From an uncultured Pseudomonadales bacterium (lineage in GTDB: Bacteria; Pseudomonadota; Gammaproteobacteria; Pseudomonadales; Azotimanducaceae): a stretch of DNA of 64,000 nucleotides. Of this stretch, positions 54,726-63,533 are shown in pieces. The position numbers were made by a program, and so were the translations under genes. How positions within the stretch are numbered: position 1 is the stretch's first letter; every line of letters begins with the position of its first letter. The notes below the pieces were generated by a model. The model was not told the origin of the DNA and did no database searches. It saw nothing but the letters and a program-made list of their open reading frames with translations. The stretch lies in the NCBI GenBank assembly GCA_958296405.1, contig OY282519.1, positions 3,022,132 through 3,086,131 of the forward strand, read 5' to 3'.

Positions 54726-55552
54726 CCACAACTCCCGGTTCCCAGCCGCCGACCAGATCGCGAACGGTCAAGCGAGACGTTGCCGTCACTATCGACGTCG
54801 AACTCCGCGGCCAGCCTTACTTCAGAGTCTGCCGTTAGTCTTATCTCGGGAATCGCGATCTTCCCCTCCTGCCAAAGCACGCTTCCTCGCACGTTTGGAA
54901 GTGGCGAGGCTCCATAATCGCTAAACAGCTTGTAGCAGACCCGATAGCGGCCCGGCTCCGCATTGGGGTGCAACCAGATTTCATTTCCTGGTCCATCGAC
55001 GTTGTCCTCTTCGAATGCGGCGTCGGAACCGGAGTGGCTCGTATCGCCAAAATAGAATTCGTTGCCACGCGGATCCACGACATGTAGGTCCACATCGTCC
55101 TCATTCGTCGACCAGCTAGCCAGCACTAGCACAAACGTCTTTTTCAGAGCCCGACGGCAACTCTCCAAATCTGCATTGACGGCATCGAGCTGCTCAGCGA
55201 CAACGCCTCCAGACGCCGCTTCCGCTTGGGCCGCAGCAAGGTCGGACTGCAGATCGGCATTGCGGGCTTCGGCCTCCGCCAAGTCCGATTGACATTGGGC
55301 CAGCGCCGACGCATCGACTGATTGGCCTAGCTGGCTTCCGCATTGTGCAAGAGCCGCCTCCGTCTGGCTGAGCGCGTTCTCGCACCGATCCAACGCCGGT
55401 TGTATATCTTCGGCTTGACCAGCACCCTGGGATGTCATCGTGAAAAATACCATGAAGATCATCGACATCACGATGAACGCGCCTAAGGCAGATGCGAACA
55501 GATCCAGCGCCGAGACACTAAACACGTTGATTTCGCGGCTGCTCTTTTTCAC
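54722..55552 (-). CDS. MotB-like protein with DUF2135-like domain
   Basis: The N-terminus EINVFSVSALDLFASALGAF carries one transmembrane helix with Asp17, placed like the proton-binding Asp of MotB, ExbD and ZorB. A coiled-coil rich in Asp/Glu/Ala follows at about 45-140. The C-terminal domain (about 140-250) reads DVDLHVVDPRGNEFYFGDTSHSG, NVDGPGNEIWLHPNAEPGRYRVCYK and resembles DUF2135/YfaP-type beta domains. There is no OmpA peptidoglycan-binding domain, so it is anchored differently from flagellar MotB. It follows the MotA-like gene after 15 bp and overlaps PP2C by 4 bp. Confidence 0.85.
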   Translation of the reverse strand: MKKSSREINVFSVSALDLFASALGAFIVMSMIFMVFFTMTSQGAGQAEDIQPALDRCENALSQTEAALAQCGSQLGQSVDASALAQCQSDLAEAEARNADLQSDLAAAQAEAASGGVVAEQLDAVNADLESCRRALKKTFVLVLASWSTNEDDVDLHVVDPRGNEFYFGDTSHSGSDAAFEEDNVDGPGNEIWLHPNAEPGRYRVCYKLFSDYGASPLPNVRGSVLWQEGKIAIPEIRLTADSEVRLAAEFDVDSDGNVSLDRSRSGRRLGTGSCG

Positions 55553-55567
55553 GACCCGCTGACCTGC

Positions 55568-56350
55568 CTATTTCTCGTATAGCCGGTTGATGAGATTGTC
55601 CAAACAGTACTGGCCAGATCGATTAAGCGCCGTCTCTTCACGACCTTGGGCAAGATGCATCAGAAATACCAGTACGGCGGAAAGCAGCAACGCCACCAAA
55701 GTGGTGTTGAATGCCAACGCCAAGCTGCCTGTTAGCTTCTTCATCCACTCGCCCAAGCCGTCCGCTTGGTCGATCGCCGGCATATTGCCCGCTTCGCTCA
55801 ATGCGAGGGCGATGCCGATGACCGTACCGATAAAGCCCAGCGTTGGAATCAGCCAGACAAGATAGCGTAGCATGTTGTACTTTAGATCGACCTCATGCTG
55901 GAACAGTTCCAAGCTTGAGTTCAACAGCGCGTTGGATTGACCTATCGAGCGGCTGCTTTGGAACTGCAAGATGATGCGACCAATGAGGCGTTGCAAGAAG
56001 CTGGTTTCAACTAACAGCGATGGTCTGACTTTGGCGTAGATGTCGCCAAGGTCCTGCGCACGCAACATGATCTCTTCTTCCTCTGGAAGGAGTCCTTGGC
56101 CGATTTGGCGCAGTTCCCTGCCGCCACGCACAAAGCGCACGGCGACATCGCCGATACCGGCAAAGAACAACAGCCACATCATGTTTTGAATAGTCAGCGG
56201 ATAGATGGGGCTGGCGCGGTCCAACAAGATGCCGCCGGCGCTGATCTCATTCGGCAGCGGGGGTAATGCGGCGCTCAGAGCGGCCACGAAAGCAGATCCC
56301 AACAGAATGCCGCCAATCGCCGTGCAGACTCTTAGCGTGGTCTCGTTCAT
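55568..56350 (-). CDS. MotA/TolQ/ExbB-like proton channel protein
   Basis: The 260-residue protein has four predicted membrane helices. The conserved MotA/TolQ block IPTLGFIGTVIGIALAL and the last helix AFNTTLVALLLSAVLVFL are clear. It forms the channel partner of the following MotB-like protein, so an ion-motive-force engine is encoded. The ATG at 56350 overlaps the upstream kinase stop by 4 bp. No flagellar, Tol or TonB genes are near, which separates it from those systems. Confidence 0.87.
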   Translation of the reverse strand: MNETTLRVCTAIGGILLGSAFVAALSAALPPLPNEISAGGILLDRASPIYPLTIQNMMWLLFFAGIGDVAVRFVRGGRELRQIGQGLLPEEEEIMLRAQDLGDIYAKVRPSLLVETSFLQRLIGRIILQFQSSRSIGQSNALLNSSLELFQHEVDLKYNMLRYLVWLIPTLGFIGTVIGIALALSEAGNMPAIDQADGLGEWMKKLTGSLALAFNTTLVALLLSAVLVFLMHLAQGREETALNRSGQYCLDNLINRLYEK

Positions 56351-57735
56351 TCCACTTCCCATCCCCCAGATCCACGGACGACTTCTCCGGAACAAGGGTT
56401 GCGCCGAACCGGGCCGCTGGCGGGTTCAACATCGCGCTGGTCGCCACTTGCAACGAGGGGGGTGCCGCCGTCGCCAACGCCCCCAAGCGAACCCATGCCC
56501 TTGCCCAACAGAGCCTCTGCCGAAGTCTCGTAGTCGCCCAGACGCAGTCGCTCATCTGGCTCAACGACCTCCTGCGAAATTCGTAGCCAACGCCCGCTAC
56601 GGAACACGAAGGTTCCGTTGCTGCTATCACAGTCCTTCACCATGTATCTCTCCACCCGCCTTGGACTTCCCGTAGAGCCAAGCGTGAAAGACAATTCGGC
56701 GTGGAACCTCGAAATGCTGCTCTCGGCGAGCACTACATCCACCCCCAGCCCTCTTCCGACACGGAGGCGGCGCGGTGGCGCAGCGACTTGGGCACGCCCA
56801 AATGACCGGTCGCCAGTTCGCGTCGTCCGCGCGTCGGCCTGGGAGTGCCCACGCAATGCGCGCAGCCATTCATCGACATTTTGCGGGCGCAACCTCTCAT
56901 CGACTCTCAGGCCCCAATCCACTGCCTTGAGCAACGCTGTCGAGTAATCCGTGGAGTGGCCATCCGCCAGACTCGCCACCGGGTCAACGTCTCGGTCTGA
57001 CACACGAAGCCTCCGCAGTGAATTGGCAGGCACATCTCCGGTTATGGCCCTGTAGCAGAGGGCCGCCAAGGCATAGATGTCTGACCACGGCCCTTGCGGG
57101 CCGTCGCTGTCGTATTGCTCCGGCGGCGAGTAACCCGGCGTCACCACAGCGGTCATGCTCCGCGATCTTCTACCCATCGCTTGGCGGGCAGACCCGAAGT
57201 CCAGCAATACCGGTGATTCGTCACCGCGTCGGACGTAGATATTGGACGGCTTGATGTCCCTATGCAGGAAGTTTTCATCGTGGACCTGCCGTAGGCCGTC
57301 CACCAACGGCAACAGCAGCCGCCTCAGAAGATTTTCCGTCAGCGTGCCATGTCGTTGGAGAAGATCGCTGAGCGGCTTCCCGTCCTCGTACTCCATGACG
57401 ATGTACGCTGTGCTATTGGCTTGGAAGTAGTCGTCGACCCGTACCAGATTCGCGTGCTCGAAGCGCGCCAAGGTTGTCGCTTCGTCCACGAAGCGTTCCA
57501 TGCCCCACTCGAAGTCCGCAGCATCGGCACTGGATTTCGGACGAACGGCGGTGCCGTCGCGAACGGCTAGCTCGTTCGGCAAGTACTCCTTGATCGCCGC
57601 AAGCCTCCCTAGCGGCAATTGCTCCACGAGATAGGTCACACCGAAACCACCACTTCCCAAGACGTCGACCACCCGATAGCCGTTGAGTAGAAAACCGCAC
57701 GGAAGTGCGAGCCTATGGCCACCAAGCGTGCTCAC
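56347..57735 (-). CDS. Ser/Thr kinase with FHA domain
   Basis: A 462-residue soluble kinase. Glycine loop GSGGFGVTY 27-35, Lys49, HRD 158-160 and DFG 179-181 are intact. Like the other kinase here it has the insert GTAVRPKSSADAADFEWGMERF, so the two are paralogues. The FHA domain is at about 320-410 (VGRGLGVDVVLAESSISRFHAEL, DCDSSNGTF) and should bind phosphothreonine. The C-terminal tail ends VRRNPCSGEVV, a motif shared with the next protease. It starts 22 bp after that gene's stop and overlaps the MotA-like gene by 4 bp. Confidence 0.92.
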   Translation of the reverse strand: MSTLGGHRLALPCGFLLNGYRVVDVLGSGGFGVTYLVEQLPLGRLAAIKEYLPNELAVRDGTAVRPKSSADAADFEWGMERFVDEATTLARFEHANLVRVDDYFQANSTAYIVMEYEDGKPLSDLLQRHGTLTENLLRRLLLPLVDGLRQVHDENFLHRDIKPSNIYVRRGDESPVLLDFGSARQAMGRRSRSMTAVVTPGYSPPEQYDSDGPQGPWSDIYALAALCYRAITGDVPANSLRRLRVSDRDVDPVASLADGHSTDYSTALLKAVDWGLRVDERLRPQNVDEWLRALRGHSQADARTTRTGDRSFGRAQVAAPPRRLRVGRGLGVDVVLAESSISRFHAELSFTLGSTGSPRRVERYMVKDCDSSNGTFVFRSGRWLRISQEVVEPDERLRLGDYETSAEALLGKGMGSLGGVGDGGTPLVASGDQRDVEPASGPVRRNPCSGEVVRGSGGWEVE

Positions 57736-57757
57736 AAGCGTTTGCCACCAACGGAAA

Positions 57758-59287
57758 TCATGCGTCAGTCCTCGGAACTATTTCACCATCAGGATTGCGC
57801 CTGACAGAGACATCGACTGGCTGGCCGTACCGACGTCGTTCGGCTTTCTTTTCGGCCCCTTGCCGCTCGCGGCCGGGGCTAAGGGAACGAGAGGCCATTC
57901 CTTCCAAGTCACGCGGCGTCGTTTCGTAATCGCCTAGACGTAAGCGCTCGTTTGGCTGGACGACGCCCTTTCGAATCCGATGCCAATGTCCCCCCCGCCA
58001 TACCCGAGTGCCGTTCGTACTGTCGCGATCAGATATGACGTACTCGAGAAGTCCCCCGAGTCCGTCTCTTTGCTCCGAGATCACCAGTTCGGCGTGGAAC
58101 CTAGAAACGCTCTCAGAGTTGAGCGTCACGTCCATTTCTCGCCCCCGGCCGATCCGAAGGCGGCACGGGTACGCAGCCTTCGACGGTACCGCAGCCGTCC
58201 GATGGCCTTTCTTCCCCTGCCGTGATTGGACGACCCTTGAGACGCCCTCCTGCATACGAGCCACGGTCTGCACGAGGCTACGCCTGAACGATGCCAAGGC
58301 CAGCGCAGCAATCAACAGAAGAACGAGGGCCACACCACCGGCAACTGATGCCGTCATGAGCCAACGCCGTTGCTGCCCTTCCTCGAGCCGTCGCTGCGCG
58401 TCCTCGAGCTGACCCTGCAATCGCTCTAAGGCGTCGCGAAGAACGTCGGCGTTTTGTCCTCCCGCCTCGCGTATGCGAAGCTCCAAGTCTTCGATCTGTT
58501 CTTGAATTTGCTCAACGGCTACCGCATCGCATGGTTCTTCGGTCCTCTGATACGCTATTTCCAGCGAGTCAAGTTCACGAGCCAGTTCGCCGACGAACGA
58601 AGCCCAGAAGACGCCGCTCGGCGCGTCAATGCGGGGACCGCCCGGCGTATTTGACACAGTGACGTTCGGCCCAGCAGTGTTTACGCCAATTAAGCGGCCG
58701 CAGGCGTCGAACAACGGGCCGCCGCTGTTGCCCGGATTGATGTCCGCATTGTGCTGGATGATGCGCAAAGTATGGTCTTGACCCCAACTACCGTCGAAGA
58801 TATGGCTGAAGATTCCGTTCGTACGGGTTGACTCTGCAGCATCTGCTGTTGCGAGAGTGTCTGAAACACCGGGAAACCCCACCGCCAACACGGCCAGATC
58901 GGAGTTCTCTTCGGGCGACGACACAGCTAGCGTGACAGTCGCCACACCAGCGAGTTGCTCACGCATCCGAATGACCGCCAAGTCCAGCTCTTCCGACGAC
59001 CAAACAAGATCGGCCGCCACTTGACTAGTAGCACGGCGGACAGCAAATTGACGGCCGTTGTCCACGACGTGATGGTTGGTCGCAATATGTCCGTTTTGGT
59101 TCAGCACAAAACCGGTCCCGGAACCCGTTTCGGTTAGCACCTTAACGACCATCGGCTTGACCCGCTCGCGTAGGGTGCCATCATCCAGCGCAGTCGCCGC
59201 ATTAGACGATGGCGCGAACCCACCAAACGTCCACAGGATCAAGCCCATGGTGCTCGCCTTCCCGCGCACGCCGTGTCCATCGCTCAT
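57758..59287 (-). CDS. Trypsin-fold protease with TM and FHA domain (active-site intact)
   Basis: A 509-residue protein. The protease domain comes first, after a weak signal (MGLILWTFGGFAPSSNA). It has a complete triad: His73 (TNHHVV), Asp102 (ELDLAVIR) and Ser188 (NPGNSGGPL). A coiled-coil at about 255-305 and a TM at about 310-335 follow, then a cytoplasmic FHA domain at about 375-450 (IGRGREMDVTLNSESVSRFHAEL, RDSTNGTRV). The protease should be periplasmic and the FHA cytoplasmic, so it could carry a phospho-signal across the membrane. The tail ends VRRNPDGEIV. It overlaps the upstream gene by 4 bp. Confidence 0.9.
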   Translation of the reverse strand: MSDGHGVRGKASTMGLILWTFGGFAPSSNAATALDDGTLRERVKPMVVKVLTETGSGTGFVLNQNGHIATNHHVVDNGRQFAVRRATSQVAADLVWSSEELDLAVIRMREQLAGVATVTLAVSSPEENSDLAVLAVGFPGVSDTLATADAAESTRTNGIFSHIFDGSWGQDHTLRIIQHNADINPGNSGGPLFDACGRLIGVNTAGPNVTVSNTPGGPRIDAPSGVFWASFVGELARELDSLEIAYQRTEEPCDAVAVEQIQEQIEDLELRIREAGGQNADVLRDALERLQGQLEDAQRRLEEGQQRRWLMTASVAGGVALVLLLIAALALASFRRSLVQTVARMQEGVSRVVQSRQGKKGHRTAAVPSKAAYPCRLRIGRGREMDVTLNSESVSRFHAELVISEQRDGLGGLLEYVISDRDSTNGTRVWRGGHWHRIRKGVVQPNERLRLGDYETTPRDLEGMASRSLSPGRERQGAEKKAERRRYGQPVDVSVRRNPDGEIVPRTDA

Positions 59288-61131
59288 CTGTTGCGGGCCA
59301 CCTGCAACTTCACGGCGCCCAGTTCCAAGGCGTCGCCATCGCGCAGGGCAACGGCGATGCGAGGCCGGAGTTCCTGGCCGTTCACCCGTGTGCCGTTCGT
59401 CGTATCCAGATCCTCTATCCGTAGGACGCCGTCGCCGTCCTCAAACAGCCTTGCATGTTCCCGGGAGAGCGTCTTGTCGTCGATCAAGAACGTGGCATTG
59501 CGAGGGCTCCGACCAACCACTACGCCCTTCGATATCATGCTGCCGGGCACTTTCAAAGACACAGAAACGCCGTCTCCGGTCTTGCCAGTTAGCAAGTAAT
59601 CCGGACCATGTGTGCCGCCGACATCGTTCGGTCGTGGCAGATTGGTTTGCGGTCCACCGGCACCTTGTCGCTGGGCATGCGCGAGTTCGAGCGACCGGCG
59701 GCGATAGAAGACGGCCGCAACGGCGGCCAAGAGGACTAGTGCGACAATCGCAGTCACAATCGCAATAGTCAGAGTTTGGCGGCCCTGCTCCACTTCATCT
59801 TGGAGACCTTCTACTCGAGCTTCGAGCTGTTCGACTTCGCCTTCTAGCCCATCGACAACTTGTTGGGCGGTGGCGCGATTTGCGCGCGCTTCTTCCAGTT
59901 CAACACGCAGCGACTCAGCTTCCTCGGTACCGCCGCGGACAGCCTCCTCATACTGACTTTCGAGATCTTCCACAGCCGCATTCGCGGCATCTAGCTCCGC
60001 CTGACGCTCCTCGAGTTCAGCTTGTTTCGCCTCGGCTTCCGCCTCCTTCTCGGCAGCCTGCCGGGCTAATTCCTCTGCGCGATTTGCTTCTTCGGCAGCC
60101 CGTTGCTCCGCCTGATCGAGTTCGACCTGAGCGGCAGATGTTGGATCCGCACAGGTGGTTTCAGTCCGCTTGAACGTCACGCCCACTGGCTGGAGCAGCC
60201 CTATGATTGCTGTTACGCCAGCGGCGTAGACGAAACCCGCCGGTTCGTGACCGCGACGCAAGCGCCATCCGCTCACTCCTAGTGGCCCTCGATTGACACC
60301 CGCAACTTCTCCGCAGTCGTTCAACAGTGGACCACCGTAGCCCGCAACAGGAATCATGGCGTTGTGACGCAATAAATCCACGGCGGCGGAGCCCCTTGTT
60401 GCATCTAGTTGAAGATGTTCGCCAACGGCACCCCTAGACCTTGCGGCCAGTACGGTGCGGCCAGCGGCTGTGATCGACTGCGGTTCGGTGGTGGTGTCGC
60501 CCCAGAATCCGGCCGAGACAACTGCACGACCCTCGTCGAATCCGTCCTTTGCCAGCGTCAGCGGCGCCAAATCGAGACGGCTGACCGAGAGCAGTGCTAA
60601 GTCCGCGTAGTCGTTCACGTGACGAACGCGAGCGATGTACTCCTCACCGGTAGGCGGAACTACAGCGATGCGCTCCTCGTCCATGACCAAGTGTGCGGCG
60701 GTGACGACATGGTTCGTCTCAACGACAAACCCCGAGCCGACTCGGTGGGCCTCGCCCCCCGCATCCATGACGACGATCTGCACAATGCCAAACAGCGCTT
60801 CGGGGCTTGGTCTCTCGACAGACGCATCATCCGTGCCACGCGACTCCGCGGCTTCGCGTGTTTCTCCCGTCGCCGACTCCTCGCTCGCCGCATCCGTTGG
60901 CTCGGCCGAGGCTGCAGTATCTTCCGGGGGCGACCGATCTTCGCCTGCTGCCGAGGAATCTTCGGACGACGCAGGTGCTTCCTCCGCCTGCACGGGAGGC
61001 GCGGCTGGCACCGCCGCAGCGCGAGACTCCGAGTCCGCCTCTTCCTGCGCAACAACATGCGAATGGACGATAGCGATCGCCGCAAGTGCCAAGACTCGAC
61101 AAGCAAAAGTTATGGCTGTTCGCGTACGCAA
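59284..61131 (-). CDS. Trypsin-fold pseudoprotease with coiled coil, TM and FHA
   Basis: A 615-residue paralogue of the neighbouring protease. It has a signal peptide and an acidic low-complexity stretch (30-110). The protease-like domain keeps His147 (TAAH) and Asp177 (DLALL), but the nucleophile motif GNSGGPL reads AGYGGPL, so Ser is replaced by Tyr265 (TAC). Catalysis by the usual mechanism is excluded. A long Glu/Ala coiled coil (about 330-470), a TM (about 475-500) and an FHA domain (about 530-605, VGRSPRNATFLIDDKTLSREHARL, NGTRVNG) follow. It is probably a regulator or substrate-presenting partner of the active protease. The start overlaps the PP2C gene by 22 bp. Confidence 0.9.
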   Translation of the reverse strand: MRTRTAITFACRVLALAAIAIVHSHVVAQEEADSESRAAAVPAAPPVQAEEAPASSEDSSAAGEDRSPPEDTAASAEPTDAASEESATGETREAAESRGTDDASVERPSPEALFGIVQIVVMDAGGEAHRVGSGFVVETNHVVTAAHLVMDEERIAVVPPTGEEYIARVRHVNDYADLALLSVSRLDLAPLTLAKDGFDEGRAVVSAGFWGDTTTEPQSITAAGRTVLAARSRGAVGEHLQLDATRGSAAVDLLRHNAMIPVAGYGGPLLNDCGEVAGVNRGPLGVSGWRLRRGHEPAGFVYAAGVTAIIGLLQPVGVTFKRTETTCADPTSAAQVELDQAEQRAAEEANRAEELARQAAEKEAEAEAKQAELEERQAELDAANAAVEDLESQYEEAVRGGTEEAESLRVELEEARANRATAQQVVDGLEGEVEQLEARVEGLQDEVEQGRQTLTIAIVTAIVALVLLAAVAAVFYRRRSLELAHAQRQGAGGPQTNLPRPNDVGGTHGPDYLLTGKTGDGVSVSLKVPGSMISKGVVVGRSPRNATFLIDDKTLSREHARLFEDGDGVLRIEDLDTTNGTRVNGQELRPRIAVALRDGDALELGAVKLQVARNR

Positions 61132-61991
61132 CGTGCTTCCTCCGAGATGTTCCTGTTTTCACCTTGTTCGTCAGTCTCGTGGCCAACGTTCGGGCCTCGA
61201 CGAATGGCGACAGTGGGTTCCTCGTCCGCTGCTCTGCGCACTACGATCACCGTTGCGTTGTCTTGTCCGCCAACATCGAGCGCGTTGATGCGAGCGACGA
61301 GCACATCGGCGATCCGTGCCGCGTCCTCAGTGCAGAGGTCGGAGCAGATCGACGCGATTTCCGTTTCCGGCAACGTGGCAATGCCATCGCTCGCCAATAT
61401 CATCAGGTCACCCGGTTCTAGCTGCAGTTCGCCTTGGGAGACCTCTTCTATCGGCCCTCCCTGAACCACGCTGGTGAGCGCCGCCCTGTCGGGATTCCGA
61501 CGGGCGCACTCCGCCGATATTTCGCCCCGCTTTACTTGCGCGTCGAGCTTGCCCGCGTATATATGCAGTGGGTTAACGCGCTGAACTCGGCCCTCGCGGA
61601 AGAGCAAGATGAACGAATCGCCAACGCTCAGCCATTCGCAACGATCCAAGAAGAACAATGCCGCCACGAGCGTGCAACCCATCCCCATCAGCTCCGGCGC
61701 GCGCTCGATGGCAATGCCCACTTCGCGGTTGGCGTGGGCCAAAGCGTGCCGCAGGCGTTCCCTCGCAGGCATCCGCAGCGCCAAGTAGCTGTCAAGGAAC
61801 GCATGGACCGCGAGGCCGCTGGCCTGATCGCCCGCCGGCATCCCGCCCATCCCATCCGCTACCGCCGCCAGCAACCGCGGCCCGTCCTCCAATGCCGGAG
61901 GATTGGCATGCGTGCCCCATTCGTCTTCTTGGCGTTTGCGGGAACCAACCGTAGCCGCCGCCGCGAAGTCGCGACCTTCAATCATCGACAT
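61110..61991 (-). CDS. PP2C-family protein phosphatase 1
   Basis: A PP2C/PPM phosphatase of 293 residues with metal-binding motifs VADGMGGMPAGD, WLSVGDSFILLF, LASDGIATL and GGQDNATVIV, all intact. The ATG at 61991 is chosen; one at 61985 is also possible, and both lie inside the end of the FHA gene. Together with the second PP2C it can reset phosphorylation by the two kinases in the cluster. The C-terminal 40 residues are variable and acidic/basic mixed. Confidence 0.9.
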   Translation of the reverse strand: MSMIEGRDFAAAATVGSRKRQEDEWGTHANPPALEDGPRLLAAVADGMGGMPAGDQASGLAVHAFLDSYLALRMPARERLRHALAHANREVGIAIERAPELMGMGCTLVAALFFLDRCEWLSVGDSFILLFREGRVQRVNPLHIYAGKLDAQVKRGEISAECARRNPDRAALTSVVQGGPIEEVSQGELQLEPGDLMILASDGIATLPETEIASICSDLCTEDAARIADVLVARINALDVGGQDNATVIVVRRAADEEPTVAIRRGPNVGHETDEQGENRNISEEARCVREQP

Positions 61992-62658
61992 CCTGCCAAT
62001 CGAACTCCTTCGAGCAGAATGCTTGAAATCGTAGAGTCGTCTCCCCGAGCTGGATCTCGGCGCCGGCTTGGATCTCCACCACATCCACTACAAGGTCGCC
62101 GTTCAAGTAGGTGAGATTGGTGCCGTCGCCGTGGCCCAACAACCAACGCCGCTGTCGCGGCTCGTATATCAGCCGGGCATGATTTTGTCTGGACACGTTT
62201 TCGTCGCCGAAGTCCAAACGCACGCGGGAGCTCGCGCTTCGTCCGATGGTGTTCATGCCATTGCCGAGCGTCAGCACGCGCCCTTTGCCCGGCCCTCCAA
62301 CGACAACCAACCACCCTACCGGCGGATCGGCCATCGGGTCATCTTGGCGAGCCGCCACATCAGCATCGCCAGGTCGCGGACGACGGTTGGCCTTGAAGAC
62401 GCGGGTCTTGCCTTCGTCGGCTTCCGGCGCGCGCTCTCCCGGTGCTCTTATGGGTTCCGTCGGCGAATCCCAATCGCGACCCTGATCGTCGCCGAACAAC
62501 GACTCGCGGGCTGGTACTCCGCCGATTCGATAGGTTGGTTCCGTGTCACGATCTGCCCCGGGTGCCGGCGTGGTCGGGCCATCTTCGTGTTCCCGACCGC
62601 GCACCGGCCGTGTCTCTTCATCGACGATTTTGCCGTCGCCTCGGCGCCGAATTGGCAT
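61978..62658 (-). CDS. Soluble FHA-domain protein
   Basis: A 226-residue protein. The N-terminal half is disordered and charged. The C-terminal FHA domain (about 125-215) has TIGRSASSRVRLDFGDENVSRQNHARL, where the usual SRxHA has an extra residue, and LTYLNGDLV. The start at 62658 has AAAGGAGG 4 bp upstream. The opening RRRGDGKIV resembles the C-terminal tail motif of the kinase-FHA and protease-FHA proteins. It overlaps the PP2C gene by about 14 bp. A reader or adaptor for phospho-Thr marks is likely. Confidence 0.85.
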   Translation of the reverse strand: MPIRRRGDGKIVDEETRPVRGREHEDGPTTPAPGADRDTEPTYRIGGVPARESLFGDDQGRDWDSPTEPIRAPGERAPEADEGKTRVFKANRRPRPGDADVAARQDDPMADPPVGWLVVVGGPGKGRVLTLGNGMNTIGRSASSRVRLDFGDENVSRQNHARLIYEPRQRRWLLGHGDGTNLTYLNGDLVVDVVEIQAGAEIQLGETTLRFQAFCSKEFDWQDVDD

Positions 62659-62909
62659 AAGCCCTCCTTTCGCCAGTCAGGCGGTTGTCTCGCGCGAGAA
62701 CCCAGATGCATGAGTGGATTTGGTGATTGGGATGGGGGCCGCGCATGTGGGGAGGGTGAGTGCCCAACCGAGAGGCGGGCTTCGTTCGGCCGCCGCGGTC
62801 ACCGAACCTTCTCCGGCAGCGAGACTAAGTGCCGGTGTTGTGGCGCAATCACCTTTCATGGCTACCAACGCCTCCGAGCTCGCAGCTACTGACCATTCGG
62901 GGTTCGGCT

Positions 62910-63533
62910 TCAGCCGCTCTCATTGGGCGACTGCCCATCTTCAAATAGCGCTGCTAGGTGCTTGTATGTATCCGCCTTTGTGCCGTCGCCGTTGTCTCGC
63001 GCTGCGGTCGCCTCGGCCTTAGCTCTGTTCCGCAGCTCGACAAAACGATCTTGGATTCGGCGCTCGACACTCTTGGACATCTCATCGAGGCGACACTTGG
63101 CTTGCCTTAGCTCCTCGTCAACTCTCGCGATCGATTCGCTAGCCTCCTTTTGAACCGATTTGGTGATGTCAGTCGCTTTCTTTCGAGCGACGCGCTTTGC
63201 CTTCTTCCCAGCACGTTCAGCGATGCTCTGTGCCTCACGCCTTGCGCCTCGGTCAATACGGATTGCCATGAAAACGAAGATGCCAGCCATCAGAACGCCG
63301 AACATGGCGACGATTGCGGCGAACAGCGTCATTAGCGGTTCCGCTTGGATTACGTTTCCTGCACGGACATCGACGAACCCGAACGCCGCGAACCACAAAG
63401 CGACGGGCACAGAACAAACCGCCAAGATGCCAAGACCCACGACCACTTGAAAGAACGGTCTATCAAACAACTCCGTCCCCTCCCCCATCTTGGGATCTTC
63501 GGGCGCATCCTCCCTTTTGAGTTGATCTGTCAT
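62910..63533 (-). CDS. Two-TM coiled-coil protein, first gene of the cluster
   Basis: A 207-residue protein with two membrane helices (about 28-50 and 66-90) and a long basic/acidic coiled coil after them (RGARREAQSIAERAGKKAKRVARKK, then alternating heptads). No known family. AAGGAG lies 8 bp upstream of the ATG at 63533. It lies 251 bp upstream of the FHA gene and is on the same strand, so its membership in the operon is likely but the gap allows a separate promoter. The cytoplasmic coiled coil could scaffold the cluster's membrane parts. Confidence 0.7.
   Translation of the reverse strand: MTDQLKREDAPEDPKMGEGTELFDRPFFQVVVGLGILAVCSVPVALWFAAFGFVDVRAGNVIQAEPLMTLFAAIVAMFGVLMAGIFVFMAIRIDRGARREAQSIAERAGKKAKRVARKKATDITKSVQKEASESIARVDEELRQAKCRLDEMSKSVERRIQDRFVELRNRAKAEATAARDNGDGTKADTYKHLAALFEDGQSPNESG

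Noticed and set aside
49880-63533. Type VI secretion regulatory cluster
   Set aside because: Kinase, PP2C and FHA genes occur with type VI secretion, but no tss core genes are present in the window.
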